DNA of 7,504 nt from the NCBI GenBank assembly GCA_002368575.1, contig DFEA01000055.1, positions 4,011 to 11,514 of the forward strand, written 5' to 3'. The notes below the pieces were generated by a model. The model was not told the DNA's origin and did not search any database. It worked only from the letters and a program-made list of their open reading frames with translations. Position numbers and translations under genes: made by a program. The DNA comes from Lachnospiraceae bacterium UBA3814 (GTDB taxonomy: Bacteria; Bacillota; Clostridia; Lachnospirales; Lachnospiraceae). Positions 1 to 5,170 of this stretch are shown in pieces (within the stretch, counting starts at the first letter, position 1; the number at the start of each line of letters is the position of its first letter).

Positions 1-196
1 ATCGCCAACCTTAGAAGAGTAGTCTTAAAAAACAGAGGCTTCATCAGTTTGTATGGGTGAGTAATAGCCTCAGTTACACATTATTTGCTTGTTCTGCTTG
101 AATGCTTATCAGCTGGTTGGATGCCCTGTGTCAAGGATCCCTGCGGCGTTTCAGCAGAGAATTTTCGCTGTATCAATTGATTGCTAAGCACCTGTT
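1..196. other. Unassigned stretch at the left edge
   Basis: No gene can be supported here. On the plus strand the first frame is open from the edge to a TGA at 58-60, reading about 19 residues that end NRGFISLYG. This could be the tail of a gene lying to the left, but I do not recognise it. The same frame is open again from 61 to a TGA at 178-180, with no good start or ribosome binding site. On the minus strand a perfect TTGACA (129-134) could be a -35 box for something off the left edge, but its -10 partner is weak. No tRNA or repeat unit was seen. The lack of coding structure fits a decayed accessory region next to the toxin remnant. Confidence 0.4.
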
Positions 197-490
197 TTGC
201 TAATTCTGAATTGGAGGAAAACGCCGAAACTCGTCCCATTATCTGCGGAATTTCTGAATTATCTAAGGCTGAAAGATTTCTATGACATCTGTTCCATATA
301 CGGAAAGAGAGATATGGATGGTGCGCTACTCCAGACAGCGATTATTGAAGCCTTCCGCCATCGGAACACCGGCTTTGATGAGATTGTGGCGTTTGATGAG
401 AGATTCTGTATACTAAAAAACATTCAAGTAATGTATCATGCAGCGCAGCCGGCTACCTATGTGGCATACATTCTGACAGGATCTATTTAA
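197..490 (+). pseudogene. Remnant of an AbiEii/AbiGii-type nucleotidyltransferase toxin (C-terminal end)
   Basis: The 97-codon frame contains RLKDFYDI (residues 24-31), then DGALLQTAIIEAFRHRNTG (41-59) and FDERF (66-70). This is the order and wording of the C-terminal part of AbiEii/AbiGii toxin-family proteins, where an R(M/L)KDFYD motif is followed by a helix ending in an F..R.T-type segment. Intact family members are roughly 200-300 residues and carry an N-terminal nucleotidyltransferase domain, which is absent here. A stop codon lies in frame at 185-187. The only available start is a TTG with no ribosome binding site, and the first 20 or so residues do not look like the family. No AbiEi-like antitoxin is visible upstream. 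I infer a degraded fragment, probably untranslated. The homology is judged by eye; a chance resemblance is less likely given the three ordered motifs. Confidence 0.55.
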
Positions 491-560
491 ACCTTGTAAC
501 TACGGGGCATTATTGAGCGCTTACCGTCTATGGAATATGGTAGGCTCCTGAAACGCCCGT

Positions 561-1352
561 CTATTTCGAATTTATCATTCCGGCATACATGGAACGCTGA
601 TCAGACGGAATCTTAAGCGACTCCATCGCTTTATCCACAGATACTCCAAATGCCTCCATTACATTCTTTATTGCTTCTGCTATAGCGCTCTGTTCTCGTT
701 TCTTAGAAAGCTCATCAACCGCCTTACACATATCCTCACGTCCTTCCTCTGTTCCCTTGAAATAACCGACTCTCGCACTTATTGCCGGGTAGTCTTTATC
801 CTCAAACGCATCATCCCTTAGAAACAACTGGAGCAGCTTTGCGTGACTACTTCCGTCATTCACTGCTGTTGTCGCATAGATAATCGTCTCTCCGTCTGAA
901 ACCTCAATACGATCATCTTCATCGAATAAACAGTGCCGTTCTCTTATCACCGTCTTGTTCCTTCCGGCAGCATCGTACTCTGAAATATACAAAACCGTCA
1001 CATCCGGCACTTCTGCAGATTCTGTACCTTTTGGTGTTTTCTGAGTCGTAATGACCGATGCGTGAAGCCTCGTTCTGCGAAAGTCATCGTGCTGATCTCC
1101 GGTCTGGACTTCCACGTTTATATATCCACCATCAGATGTCTTACAGAGCAAATCCACAATGATGTTTCTGTTCAACCCGCCAAGCTTCCGCTGCGGAGTC
1201 GCCTTGATCACTTCGATTCTATTATCATCCAGAAGCTCACGAAGCATTTCCTGACAAGCAGGTATGTCTTCTGCAACCAATCTGAAAAGTGTATCATCAA
1301 TCAGACGGAGACCTTTGGCTGTTTCTATTACTTCTTTGCTGTACTTTGCCAT
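561..1352 (-). CDS. Rpn-family / PDDEXK_2 PD-(D/E)XK nuclease ('putative transposase')
   Basis: The protein has 263 residues. The nuclease core is visible: VDLL with D67, then beta strands leading to NVEVQ with E81 and Q83. This is the D...ExQ form of the PD-(D/E)XK active site typical of Rpn/PDDEXK_2 proteins. It is followed by the helix RRTRLHASVI (92-101), which corresponds to the family's R.R.Y/H.S segment. The C-terminal third is helical and charged (AISARVGYFKGTEEG, then a stretch with AIKNVMEAFG), as in clostridial members. Family members are annotated as recombination-promoting nucleases or transposase-like proteins and are thought to cut DNA in the cytoplasm; the substrate here is unknown. 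ATG at 1352 is chosen because GGGAG lies 6 bases upstream; the longer frame from 1385 has no such signal. The gene appears intact and monocistronic, convergent with the toxin remnant, and no terminal inverted repeats of an insertion sequence were seen. Confidence 0.85.
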   Translation of the reverse strand: MAKYSKEVIETAKGLRLIDDTLFRLVAEDIPACQEMLRELLDDNRIEVIKATPQRKLGGLNRNIIVDLLCKTSDGGYINVEVQTGDQHDDFRRTRLHASVITTQKTPKGTESAEVPDVTVLYISEYDAAGRNKTVIRERHCLFDEDDRIEVSDGETIIYATTAVNDGSSHAKLLQLFLRDDAFEDKDYPAISARVGYFKGTEEGREDMCKAVDELSKKREQSAIAEAIKNVMEAFGVSVDKAMESLKIPSDQRSMYAGMINSK

Positions 1353-1375
1353 GACTGTCTCCCTTCTTAAAGAAT

Positions 1376-1404
1376 AGTATAGCATAGAATGCCTGGATAA
1401 TCCA
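1376..1404 (-). promoter_or_regulatory. Extended -10 promoter for the PDDEXK_2 gene
   Basis: Reading the minus strand, TGC-TATACT (1384 to 1376) is a good extended -10 element about 24 bases upstream of the ATG at 1352. A weak -35 (TGGATT, 1404 to 1399) sits at a 17-base spacing. The 11-base string TATGCTATACT is identical to that at the likely tkt promoter (3319-3329). The leader would be short (about 18 bases) but still holds the GGGAG ribosome binding site. Confidence 0.5.
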
Positions 1405-1475
1405 TGATGATATTCCGCCCTTCTTCGCGGCGAGACCAGTCTTCACGTTCACGTTAGCATCACTGGTTGTAACGG

Positions 1476-1511
1476 AAAAAATCCCGGCCCACCGTAATGA
1501 TGAGCCGGGAT
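1476..1511 (-). terminator. Intrinsic terminator of the OFA transporter gene
   Basis: On the minus strand, starting about 30 bases past the transporter stop, the arms 1511-1499 and 1493-1481 form a 13-bp stem (11 Watson-Crick pairs and 2 G-U wobbles) around the 5-base loop ATTAC. The stem is followed directly by six Ts (1481 to 1476). This is a textbook Rho-independent terminator. It also separates the transporter unit from the nuclease gene on the same strand. Confidence 0.88.
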
Positions 1512-1540
1512 ATAGTTTTAGGAGCCTTTATAAAAGCCTG

Positions 1541-2875
1541 TTATTTTTTAGCCGCGGCAGCCTTATCGCTGGGCTTTACCAGTACGATACAGAGGACCAG
1601 TGCAATTATATAAAGCACCAGCGTCGCATAAAGCACGTTCTGATATCCCGTGGGATTTACCTTATTTCCCGCAACCTCTATCCATTCTCCCGAATTATTT
1701 ACAATGGCGGTCGCCATCTGGTTTCCTGTAAGTCCCGCAAAGGCCCAGGCGCTCAGGGTTATCCCGTGTATCGCGCTTATGCTTCCCATTCCGTAATGGT
1801 CGGAAAGAAGCGTGGGAACGTTTGAGAAGCCTCCGCCGTAGCCTGCGTTAACAACAAAGATAAGTCCAAGGACCAGGGCTATGAGCAGACCGTTTCCTGT
1901 TCCGTTGCTGATACCCTTTGTAAGGATAACCAGACCTGTAAAGGCTATGGAAAGAATAAAGATAAGCTTATATATCGTATTTCTGTCCTTAAGCATATCC
2001 GCCCAGGCCGAAAACCCGAGACGTCCGCCCGCATTGAAGATAGCCGAGATCGATGAGATTATACCTACCGAAGCCGCAAGGCCGATACACTTTACGATAG
2101 CCTTTTCCTGAGAGATAAGTGCAAGGCCGCAGGTGATATTGATATAGAACATTACCCATATGCCAATATAGTTCGTGAGGGGCTTGGTCCTTAATACCTC
2201 CATGATACCGGGCTTCTTTTCGCCTGCTGCCGGCTCATGCCATCCGTCGGGCTTCTTAAGGAGCAGGTGTCCGACAAACATCATCACAAAATATACGCAT
2301 CCAAGGATCCAGAACATTTTGTATACACCGCTTCCATCCTCGTATTTTTCAAGGATATTCGTCATTATCGGGCTGGCTATGGCCTTGGCAGCCCCGAAGC
2401 CTGCTACCGCAAGTCCCGTTGCAAGTCCCTTTTTATCCTGGAACCAGAGCATCAGGGTCTTTACCGGAGAAAGGTAACCGGTCCCGAGACCCACGCCCAT
2501 TATAAAGCCGTAGCTTATATATATACCCACCAGAGCAAGCACGCTTCCCTGATGCTTGCCGCCGTAGTTGATGAACACTCCTGTAAGTATCATTCCTGCC
2601 GTAAAGCAGATCGTAGCGATCAGAGAAGACTTATGAATATCCTTTTCGACGACATTTCCCAGAAAAGCAGCGCTCATACCCAGGAAAAAGATGGCAAAGG
2701 AGAAGGCCCACTCGGTAGCTCCCTTTGAAAATCCTATGTAATCCGCTATCTCCTGACTGAACACCGACCAACAGTACACCGTACCGATACTGCAATGAAG
2801 AAGGAGAGCCGGAATAGCGGCACGGAACCACTTGTTTGTCCTCCAACCCCCCTGCTTCTGAACACTTTCTGCCAT
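1541..2875 (-). CDS. OFA-family MFS transporter (oxalate/formate antiporter-like)
   Basis: This 444-residue inner-membrane carrier has about 12 predicted transmembrane helices, starting near residues 17-38, 55-76, 84-103, 111-133, 150-172, 185-206, 233-254, 264-283, 302-320, 329-346, 363-385 and 413-434. A cytoplasmic loop rich in K, P and E (207-232) sits between the two six-helix halves. Family marks are GTVYCWSVFS (31-40), WFQDKKGLATGLAVAGFGAA (144-163) and GGRLGFSAWAD (283-293), an MFS motif-A-like loop between helices 8 and 9. OFA carriers exchange or take up small carboxylates such as oxalate, formate or lactate; the substrate here cannot be named. Predicted helix 8 has no arginine before R285 and helix 11 has no lysine, unlike the charged pair known to bind oxalate in OxlT. 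The start is firm: GGAGGT lies 9 bases upstream of the ATG. The terminator at 1476-1511 follows. The small gene upstream at 3006-3185 may be in the same unit. Confidence 0.88.
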   Translation of the reverse strand: MAESVQKQGGWRTNKWFRAAIPALLLHCSIGTVYCWSVFSQEIADYIGFSKGATEWAFSFAIFFLGMSAAFLGNVVEKDIHKSSLIATICFTAGMILTGVFINYGGKHQGSVLALVGIYISYGFIMGVGLGTGYLSPVKTLMLWFQDKKGLATGLAVAGFGAAKAIASPIMTNILEKYEDGSGVYKMFWILGCVYFVMMFVGHLLLKKPDGWHEPAAGEKKPGIMEVLRTKPLTNYIGIWVMFYINITCGLALISQEKAIVKCIGLAASVGIISSISAIFNAGGRLGFSAWADMLKDRNTIYKLIFILSIAFTGLVILTKGISNGTGNGLLIALVLGLIFVVNAGYGGGFSNVPTLLSDHYGMGSISAIHGITLSAWAFAGLTGNQMATAIVNNSGEWIEVAGNKVNPTGYQNVLYATLVLYIIALVLCIVLVKPSDKAAAAKK

Positions 2876-2904
2876 TTTTAAGTTACCTCCATATCTTATA
2901 TTGT

Positions 2905-2932
2905 ATTATGATAAATCTATTAACCTGCACAA
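2905..2932 (-). promoter_or_regulatory. Possible promoter of the OFA transporter
   Basis: On the minus strand TTGTGC (2932 to 2927) and CATAAT (2910 to 2905) are spaced by 16 bases, about 30 bases upstream of the transporter ATG. The boxes are imperfect and the region is AT-rich, so this is only a candidate. The transporter could instead be read through from the promoter of the small gene. Confidence 0.3.
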
Positions 2933-2998
2933 TTGTCGAAACACCGGATGCGCGCGAACTGATACGATATCTGCAAAGCAAATGTCTAATAAGCTTTA

Positions 2999-3018
2999 CA
3001 GAGAATTACAATTCTCTG
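2999..3018 (-). terminator. Hairpin over the stop codon of the small gene (weak terminator or processing site)
   Basis: CAGAGAATT (2999-3007) and AATTCTCTG (3010-3018) are perfect 9-bp arms. In RNA the last pairs would open to a small loop. The hairpin covers the last codons and the TAA of the 59-residue gene. No T run follows on the minus strand, so it would be a poor intrinsic terminator. It could reduce read-through into the transporter gene or protect an RNA end. Confidence 0.4.
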
Positions 3019-3185
3019 CTTAGCGGCGGATTCTGATATAGCTTTCTTTCTATCTTTTCCTTACGTCTCTCAAGAAAAGCTGCTGTTTCCCTTGCATTTT
3101 CCTTTTTTGCCAGGATCAGCGCCTCCTCCACTATATCAAGCTGATCGAACAGATAGTTGTTGATCTCCTTTTCATTTGTAGGCAT
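3006..3185 (-). CDS. Small helical protein of unknown function (59 aa)
   Basis: I do not recognise this gene. It encodes MPTNEKEINNYLFDQLDIVE and continues as a charged, amphipathic helix rich in A, E, K, L and R (about residues 20-50), ending in a short PPLS tail. It has no signal peptide, membrane segment or cysteine. ATG 3185 is chosen over the ATG two codons earlier (3191) because the ribosome binding site AGGAGG (3198 to 3193) sits 7 bases from 3185 but only 1 base from 3191. A good promoter lies upstream (3257-3285). These signals and the charged composition favour a real gene over a chance frame. It is 130 bp upstream of, and on the same strand as, the OFA transporter, so the two may be co-transcribed. 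A cytosolic helical bundle or protein-binding partner is possible, but no function can be assigned. Confidence 0.6.
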   Translation of the reverse strand: MPTNEKEINNYLFDQLDIVEEALILAKKENARETAAFLERRKEKIERKLYQNPPLSREL

Positions 3186-3192
3186 CCTCATC

Positions 3193-3198
3193 CCTCCT
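3193..3198 (-). promoter_or_regulatory. Ribosome binding site that decides the start of the small gene
   Basis: AGGAGG on the minus strand (within AAAGGAGGG) is 7 bases upstream of ATG 3185 and 1 base upstream of ATG 3191, so the downstream start is preferred. Confidence 0.65.
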
Positions 3199-3205
3199 TT
3201 CCTGC

Positions 3206-3217
3206 AAACAGCTGTTT
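3206..3217. repeat. 12-bp perfect palindrome AAACAGCTGTTT
   Basis: AAACAGCTGTTT is its own reverse complement. It lies in the leader of the small gene, 8 bases upstream of its AGGAGG. It could be a dimeric regulator's operator or chance; with no loop it would form only a poor RNA hairpin. Confidence 0.35.
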
Positions 3218-3256
3218 ACGACAGAGACCTGAACAGCTTCAGTATTTCTTAATGTG

Positions 3257-3285
3257 ATTATAGTTCATAAAAAAGTTACATGCAA
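3257..3285 (-). promoter_or_regulatory. Promoter of the small gene (and perhaps the OFA transporter)
   Basis: On the minus strand TTGCAT (3285 to 3280) and a perfect TATAAT (3262 to 3257) are spaced by exactly 17 bases. Transcription would start near 3250, giving a leader of about 65 bases before ATG 3185. The -35 box lies 2 bp from a possible plus-strand -35 (TTGAAA, 3288-3293), a back-to-back arrangement. Confidence 0.6.
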
Positions 3286-3287
3286 TA

Positions 3288-3329
3288 TTGAAAGTTTATC
3301 AACAACAGACAGTATAAATATGCTATACT
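3288..3329 (+). promoter_or_regulatory. Promoter region of the tkt-pgi operon
   Basis: The best element is the extended -10 TGC-TATACT (3321-3329). Its 11-base context is identical to the promoter of the nuclease gene. An alternative is TTGAAA (3288-3293) with GTATAA (3312-3317) at an 18-base spacing. Either gives a leader of about 65-80 bases before the ATG at 3405. Both candidate -10 boxes lie inside the 3307-3333 palindrome. Confidence 0.5.
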
Positions 3330-3333
3330 GTCT
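3307..3333. promoter_or_regulatory. Perfect palindrome (10-bp arms) over the tkt -10 box: probable operator
   Basis: AGACAGTATA (3307-3316) and TATACTGTCT (3324-3333) are perfect inverted copies around a 7-base centre, AATATGC. The size and symmetry fit a dimeric helix-turn-helix repressor site, and its place over the -10 box suggests repression. Since a T-rich stretch (TTTAATTGTTTT) follows, it could also form an AT-rich terminator-like hairpin on the plus strand, but no plus-strand gene lies upstream to need one. Confidence 0.55.
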
Positions 3334-3349
3334 TTAATTGTTTTAAGAA

Positions 3350-3375
3350 CGTTTACCACTATATACTCGTAAACG
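3350..3375. promoter_or_regulatory. LacI-operator-like inverted repeat in the tkt leader
   Basis: CGTTTAC (3350-3356) and GTAAACG (3369-3375) are perfect inverted 7-mers with a 12-base centre. CGTTTAC/GTAAACG is the half-site word of many LacI/CcpA-family operators, here in outward orientation. Neither half extends to a good catabolite-responsive element (about 3-4 mismatches each). In RNA the same bases could form a 7-bp hairpin in the leader, which would compete with a shorter TATAC/GTATA pairing (3362-3366 with 3377-3381). Confidence 0.4.
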
Positions 3376-3404
3376 GGTATAAATAATCTGGAAAGGAACA
3401 TAAC

Positions 3405-4241
3405 ATGGATAATCTGGAACTGAAGAAAACCGCCAATGAGATCCGTAAGGGTATCGTTACCGCGGTACATGCCGCAAAAGCCGGTCATCCCGGCGGATCG
3501 CTCTCCTGCGCGGATATTATGACCTATCTTTACTTCGAGGAAATGAATATCGACCCCAGTAATCCCGGGAAGGAGGATCGTGACCGTTTCGTATTGTCAA
3601 AGGGTCACTGCGCCCCCGCTCTTTACTCGGCTCTGGCTCATAGAGGATATTTCCCTGTAGAGGAGCTTACCACCTTAAGAAAGCTGGGTTCACGTCTTCA
3701 GGGGCATCCCTGCATGCAGCATACTCCCGGTGTGGATATGTCAAGCGGCTCTCTCGGGCAGGGAGTCTCGGTAGCCACCGGAATGGCACTGTCCGCAAAG
3801 ATGTCAAATTATCCCTTCAGGGTATATACGATGCTCGGCGATGGTGAGCTTGCGGAGGGACAGGTATGGGAGGCCGCTATGTTTGCCGGCTTTAAGAAGC
3901 TGGATAATCTTGTATATATAATCGACAACAACGGTCTTCAGATCGACGGTCCCATCACCGAGGTCTGCGACTCTAACCCTATCGATAAAAAATTCGAGGC
4001 CTTTAATTTCCATGTGATCAGGATAAATGCCCATGACTTTGACGAGATCCGCTCTGCCTTCAAGGAGGCCAGAGAGACAAAGGGGATGCCGACAGCCATC
4101 ATAGCAAAGAGTATCAAGGGCAAGGGTGTATCCTTTATGGAGAACAGTGTTGCATGGCATGGTGTAGCTCCTAATGATGAGGAGTATGCTATCGCGATGG
4201 CAGATCTTGAGAAAGTAGGTGATGCATTATGTCAGAAGTAA
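3405..4241 (+). CDS. Transketolase, N-terminal (TPP-binding) subunit
   Basis: This 278-residue protein is the first half of a split transketolase. With the next gene product it transfers two-carbon ketol units between pentose, hexose, triose and tetrose phosphates in the cytosolic non-oxidative pentose phosphate pathway. Visible marks are GHPGGS (27-32), SKGHCAPALY (65-74), GHP with H101 and GSLGQG (115-120). The thiamine diphosphate/metal motif starts at GDGE (145-148) and ends at DNN (174-176); H252 lies in a WHG near the end. The length matches the usual N-terminal subunit (about 270-285). ATG 3405 is preceded by GGAAAGGA at 8 bases. It overlaps the next gene by 13 bp, which suggests coupled translation and equal subunit amounts. 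A 1-deoxyxylulose-5-phosphate synthase would be a single, much longer chain, so transketolase is preferred. Confidence 0.94.
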   Translation: MDNLELKKTANEIRKGIVTAVHAAKAGHPGGSLSCADIMTYLYFEEMNIDPSNPGKEDRDRFVLSKGHCAPALYSALAHRGYFPVEELTTLRKLGSRLQGHPCMQHTPGVDMSSGSLGQGVSVATGMALSAKMSNYPFRVYTMLGDGELAEGQVWEAAMFAGFKKLDNLVYIIDNNGLQIDGPITEVCDSNPIDKKFEAFNFHVIRINAHDFDEIRSAFKEARETKGMPTAIIAKSIKGKGVSFMENSVAWHGVAPNDEEYAIAMADLEKVGDALCQK

Positions 4242-5170
4242 AGAAAATCGCAACCAGAGTAAGCTACGGCAACGCTCTCGTAGAGCTTGGCAAGGAGCAT
4301 GAGGATCTGGTGGTCCTTACCGCGGATCTGGCTGCCGCCACCAAAACAGGCATTTTCCAGAAAGCTTTTCCCGACAGGCATATCAACTGCGGTATCGCAG
4401 AATGTAATATGACGGATATTGCGGCCGGCATGTCACTTACCGGAAAGGTTCCGTTCTGCAGCTCCTTTGCGATGTTCTCCGCAGGGCGCGCCTTTGAGCA
4501 GGTACGCAATTCCATAGGCTATCCTCATTTAAACGTTAAGATAGGAGCTACTCACGCGGGTATTTCCGTTGGCGAGGACGGCGCCTCCCATCAGTGCAAC
4601 GAGGATATCGCTCTTATGAGGACCATCCCCGGCATGACAATAATCTCTCCGGCGGACGATGTAGAGGCAAGGGCTGCGGTAAAGGCGGCATATGAATATA
4701 AAGGCCCCGTATATCTGCGTTTCGGAAGGGCCGGTGTTCCCGTCTTTAACGACGAAGCCACCTACAGGTTTGAAATGGGCAAGGGCATCGTTTTAAGAGA
4801 GGGTAAGGATGTAACGATAGTAGCCACGGGCCTTACCGTTCCGGAGTCCATGGAAGCGGCAAAGCTTCTTGAAAAGGAAGGGATAGACGCGGAGGTCATA
4901 AATATCCATACCATCAAGCCTATCGATGAGGAGCTGATCATCGCTTCCGCCAAAAAGACAGGCAGGGTAGTGACCGCTGAGGAGCATTCCGTCATAGGCG
5001 GCCTTGGAAGCGCGGTCTGTGATGTTCTCTGCGAAAAGCAGCCTACCCTTGTTAAAAAGATAGGAATGCAGGATGTGTTCGGCGAGTCAGGCTCGGCATC
5101 CGCTCTTATCCATAAGTATAAACTCGATGCCGAGGGCATCTTCGAACAGGTAAAGGAGTGGTTAAAATAA
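4229..5170 (+). CDS. Transketolase, C-terminal subunit
   Basis: This 313-residue protein supplies the pyrimidine-binding and C-terminal domains of transketolase. The Pyr domain (about 5-170) contains GIAECNM with E58, the glutamate that activates the thiamine ring. GATHAGISVGEDGASHQ (106-122) is the transketolase signature region, and YLRFGR (162-167) is a phosphate-binding segment. The C-terminal domain (about 185-310) has VATG (198-201), TAEEHSVIGGLG (249-260) and GMQDVFGESG (279-288). The ATG lies inside the end of the preceding gene, with an AGGTG ribosome binding site 8 bases upstream. The active site forms between this chain and the N-terminal subunit, so neither should work alone. The length is normal for the family and no key residue seems missing. 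Confidence 0.94.
   Translation: MSEVKKIATRVSYGNALVELGKEHEDLVVLTADLAAATKTGIFQKAFPDRHINCGIAECNMTDIAAGMSLTGKVPFCSSFAMFSAGRAFEQVRNSIGYPHLNVKIGATHAGISVGEDGASHQCNEDIALMRTIPGMTIISPADDVEARAAVKAAYEYKGPVYLRFGRAGVPVFNDEATYRFEMGKGIVLREGKDVTIVATGLTVPESMEAAKLLEKEGIDAEVINIHTIKPIDEELIIASAKKTGRVVTAEEHSVIGGLGSAVCDVLCEKQPTLVKKIGMQDVFGESGSASALIHKYKLDAEGIFEQVKEWLK
5152..5158 (+). promoter_or_regulatory. Ribosome binding site that decides the pgi start
   Basis: AAAGGAG lies inside the end of the upstream gene, 11 bases before ATG 5170. A GTG at 5158 in the same frame overlaps this site and so cannot be its start; ATG 5170 is preferred. Confidence 0.7.

Noticed and set aside
517..545. GCTTACC...GGTAGGC hairpin between the convergent toxin remnant and nuclease gene as a terminator
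   Set aside because: It has 7 bp with one G-U pair, a 13-base loop and no T tract on either strand; too weak to call.
1..560. CRISPR array, tRNA or insertion-sequence ends at the left edge
   Set aside because: No regularly spaced repeats, cloverleaf pattern or terminal inverted repeats could be found.
1062..1370. Plus-strand 102-codon frame opposite the nuclease gene
   Set aside because: It is a shadow of the well-supported PDDEXK_2 gene, with no start signal and a cysteine/histidine-rich composition unlike a real protein.
1435..1467. ACCAGT...ACTGGT inverted repeat between the nuclease gene and the terminator
   Set aside because: The arms are only 6 bp with a 21-base loop, which is expected by chance in a region of this size.
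2237..2728. Plus-strand 163-codon frame opposite the OFA transporter
   Set aside because: It lies wholly inside a clear membrane carrier gene on the other strand and has no recognisable motif or ribosome binding site.
2836..3036. Plus-strand frame reading MINLLTCTIVETPDAREL and on
   Set aside because: It overlaps the transporter start and the small gene on the other strand, has no ribosome binding site, and matches nothing I recognise.
3342..3359. CcpA catabolite-responsive element around AACGTTTACC
   Set aside because: At least three conserved positions differ from the consensus, so only a LacI-like half-site repeat is claimed.
3804..4160. Minus-strand frame opposite the transketolase N-terminal gene
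   Set aside because: It is a shadow frame; the plus strand encodes all transketolase motifs.
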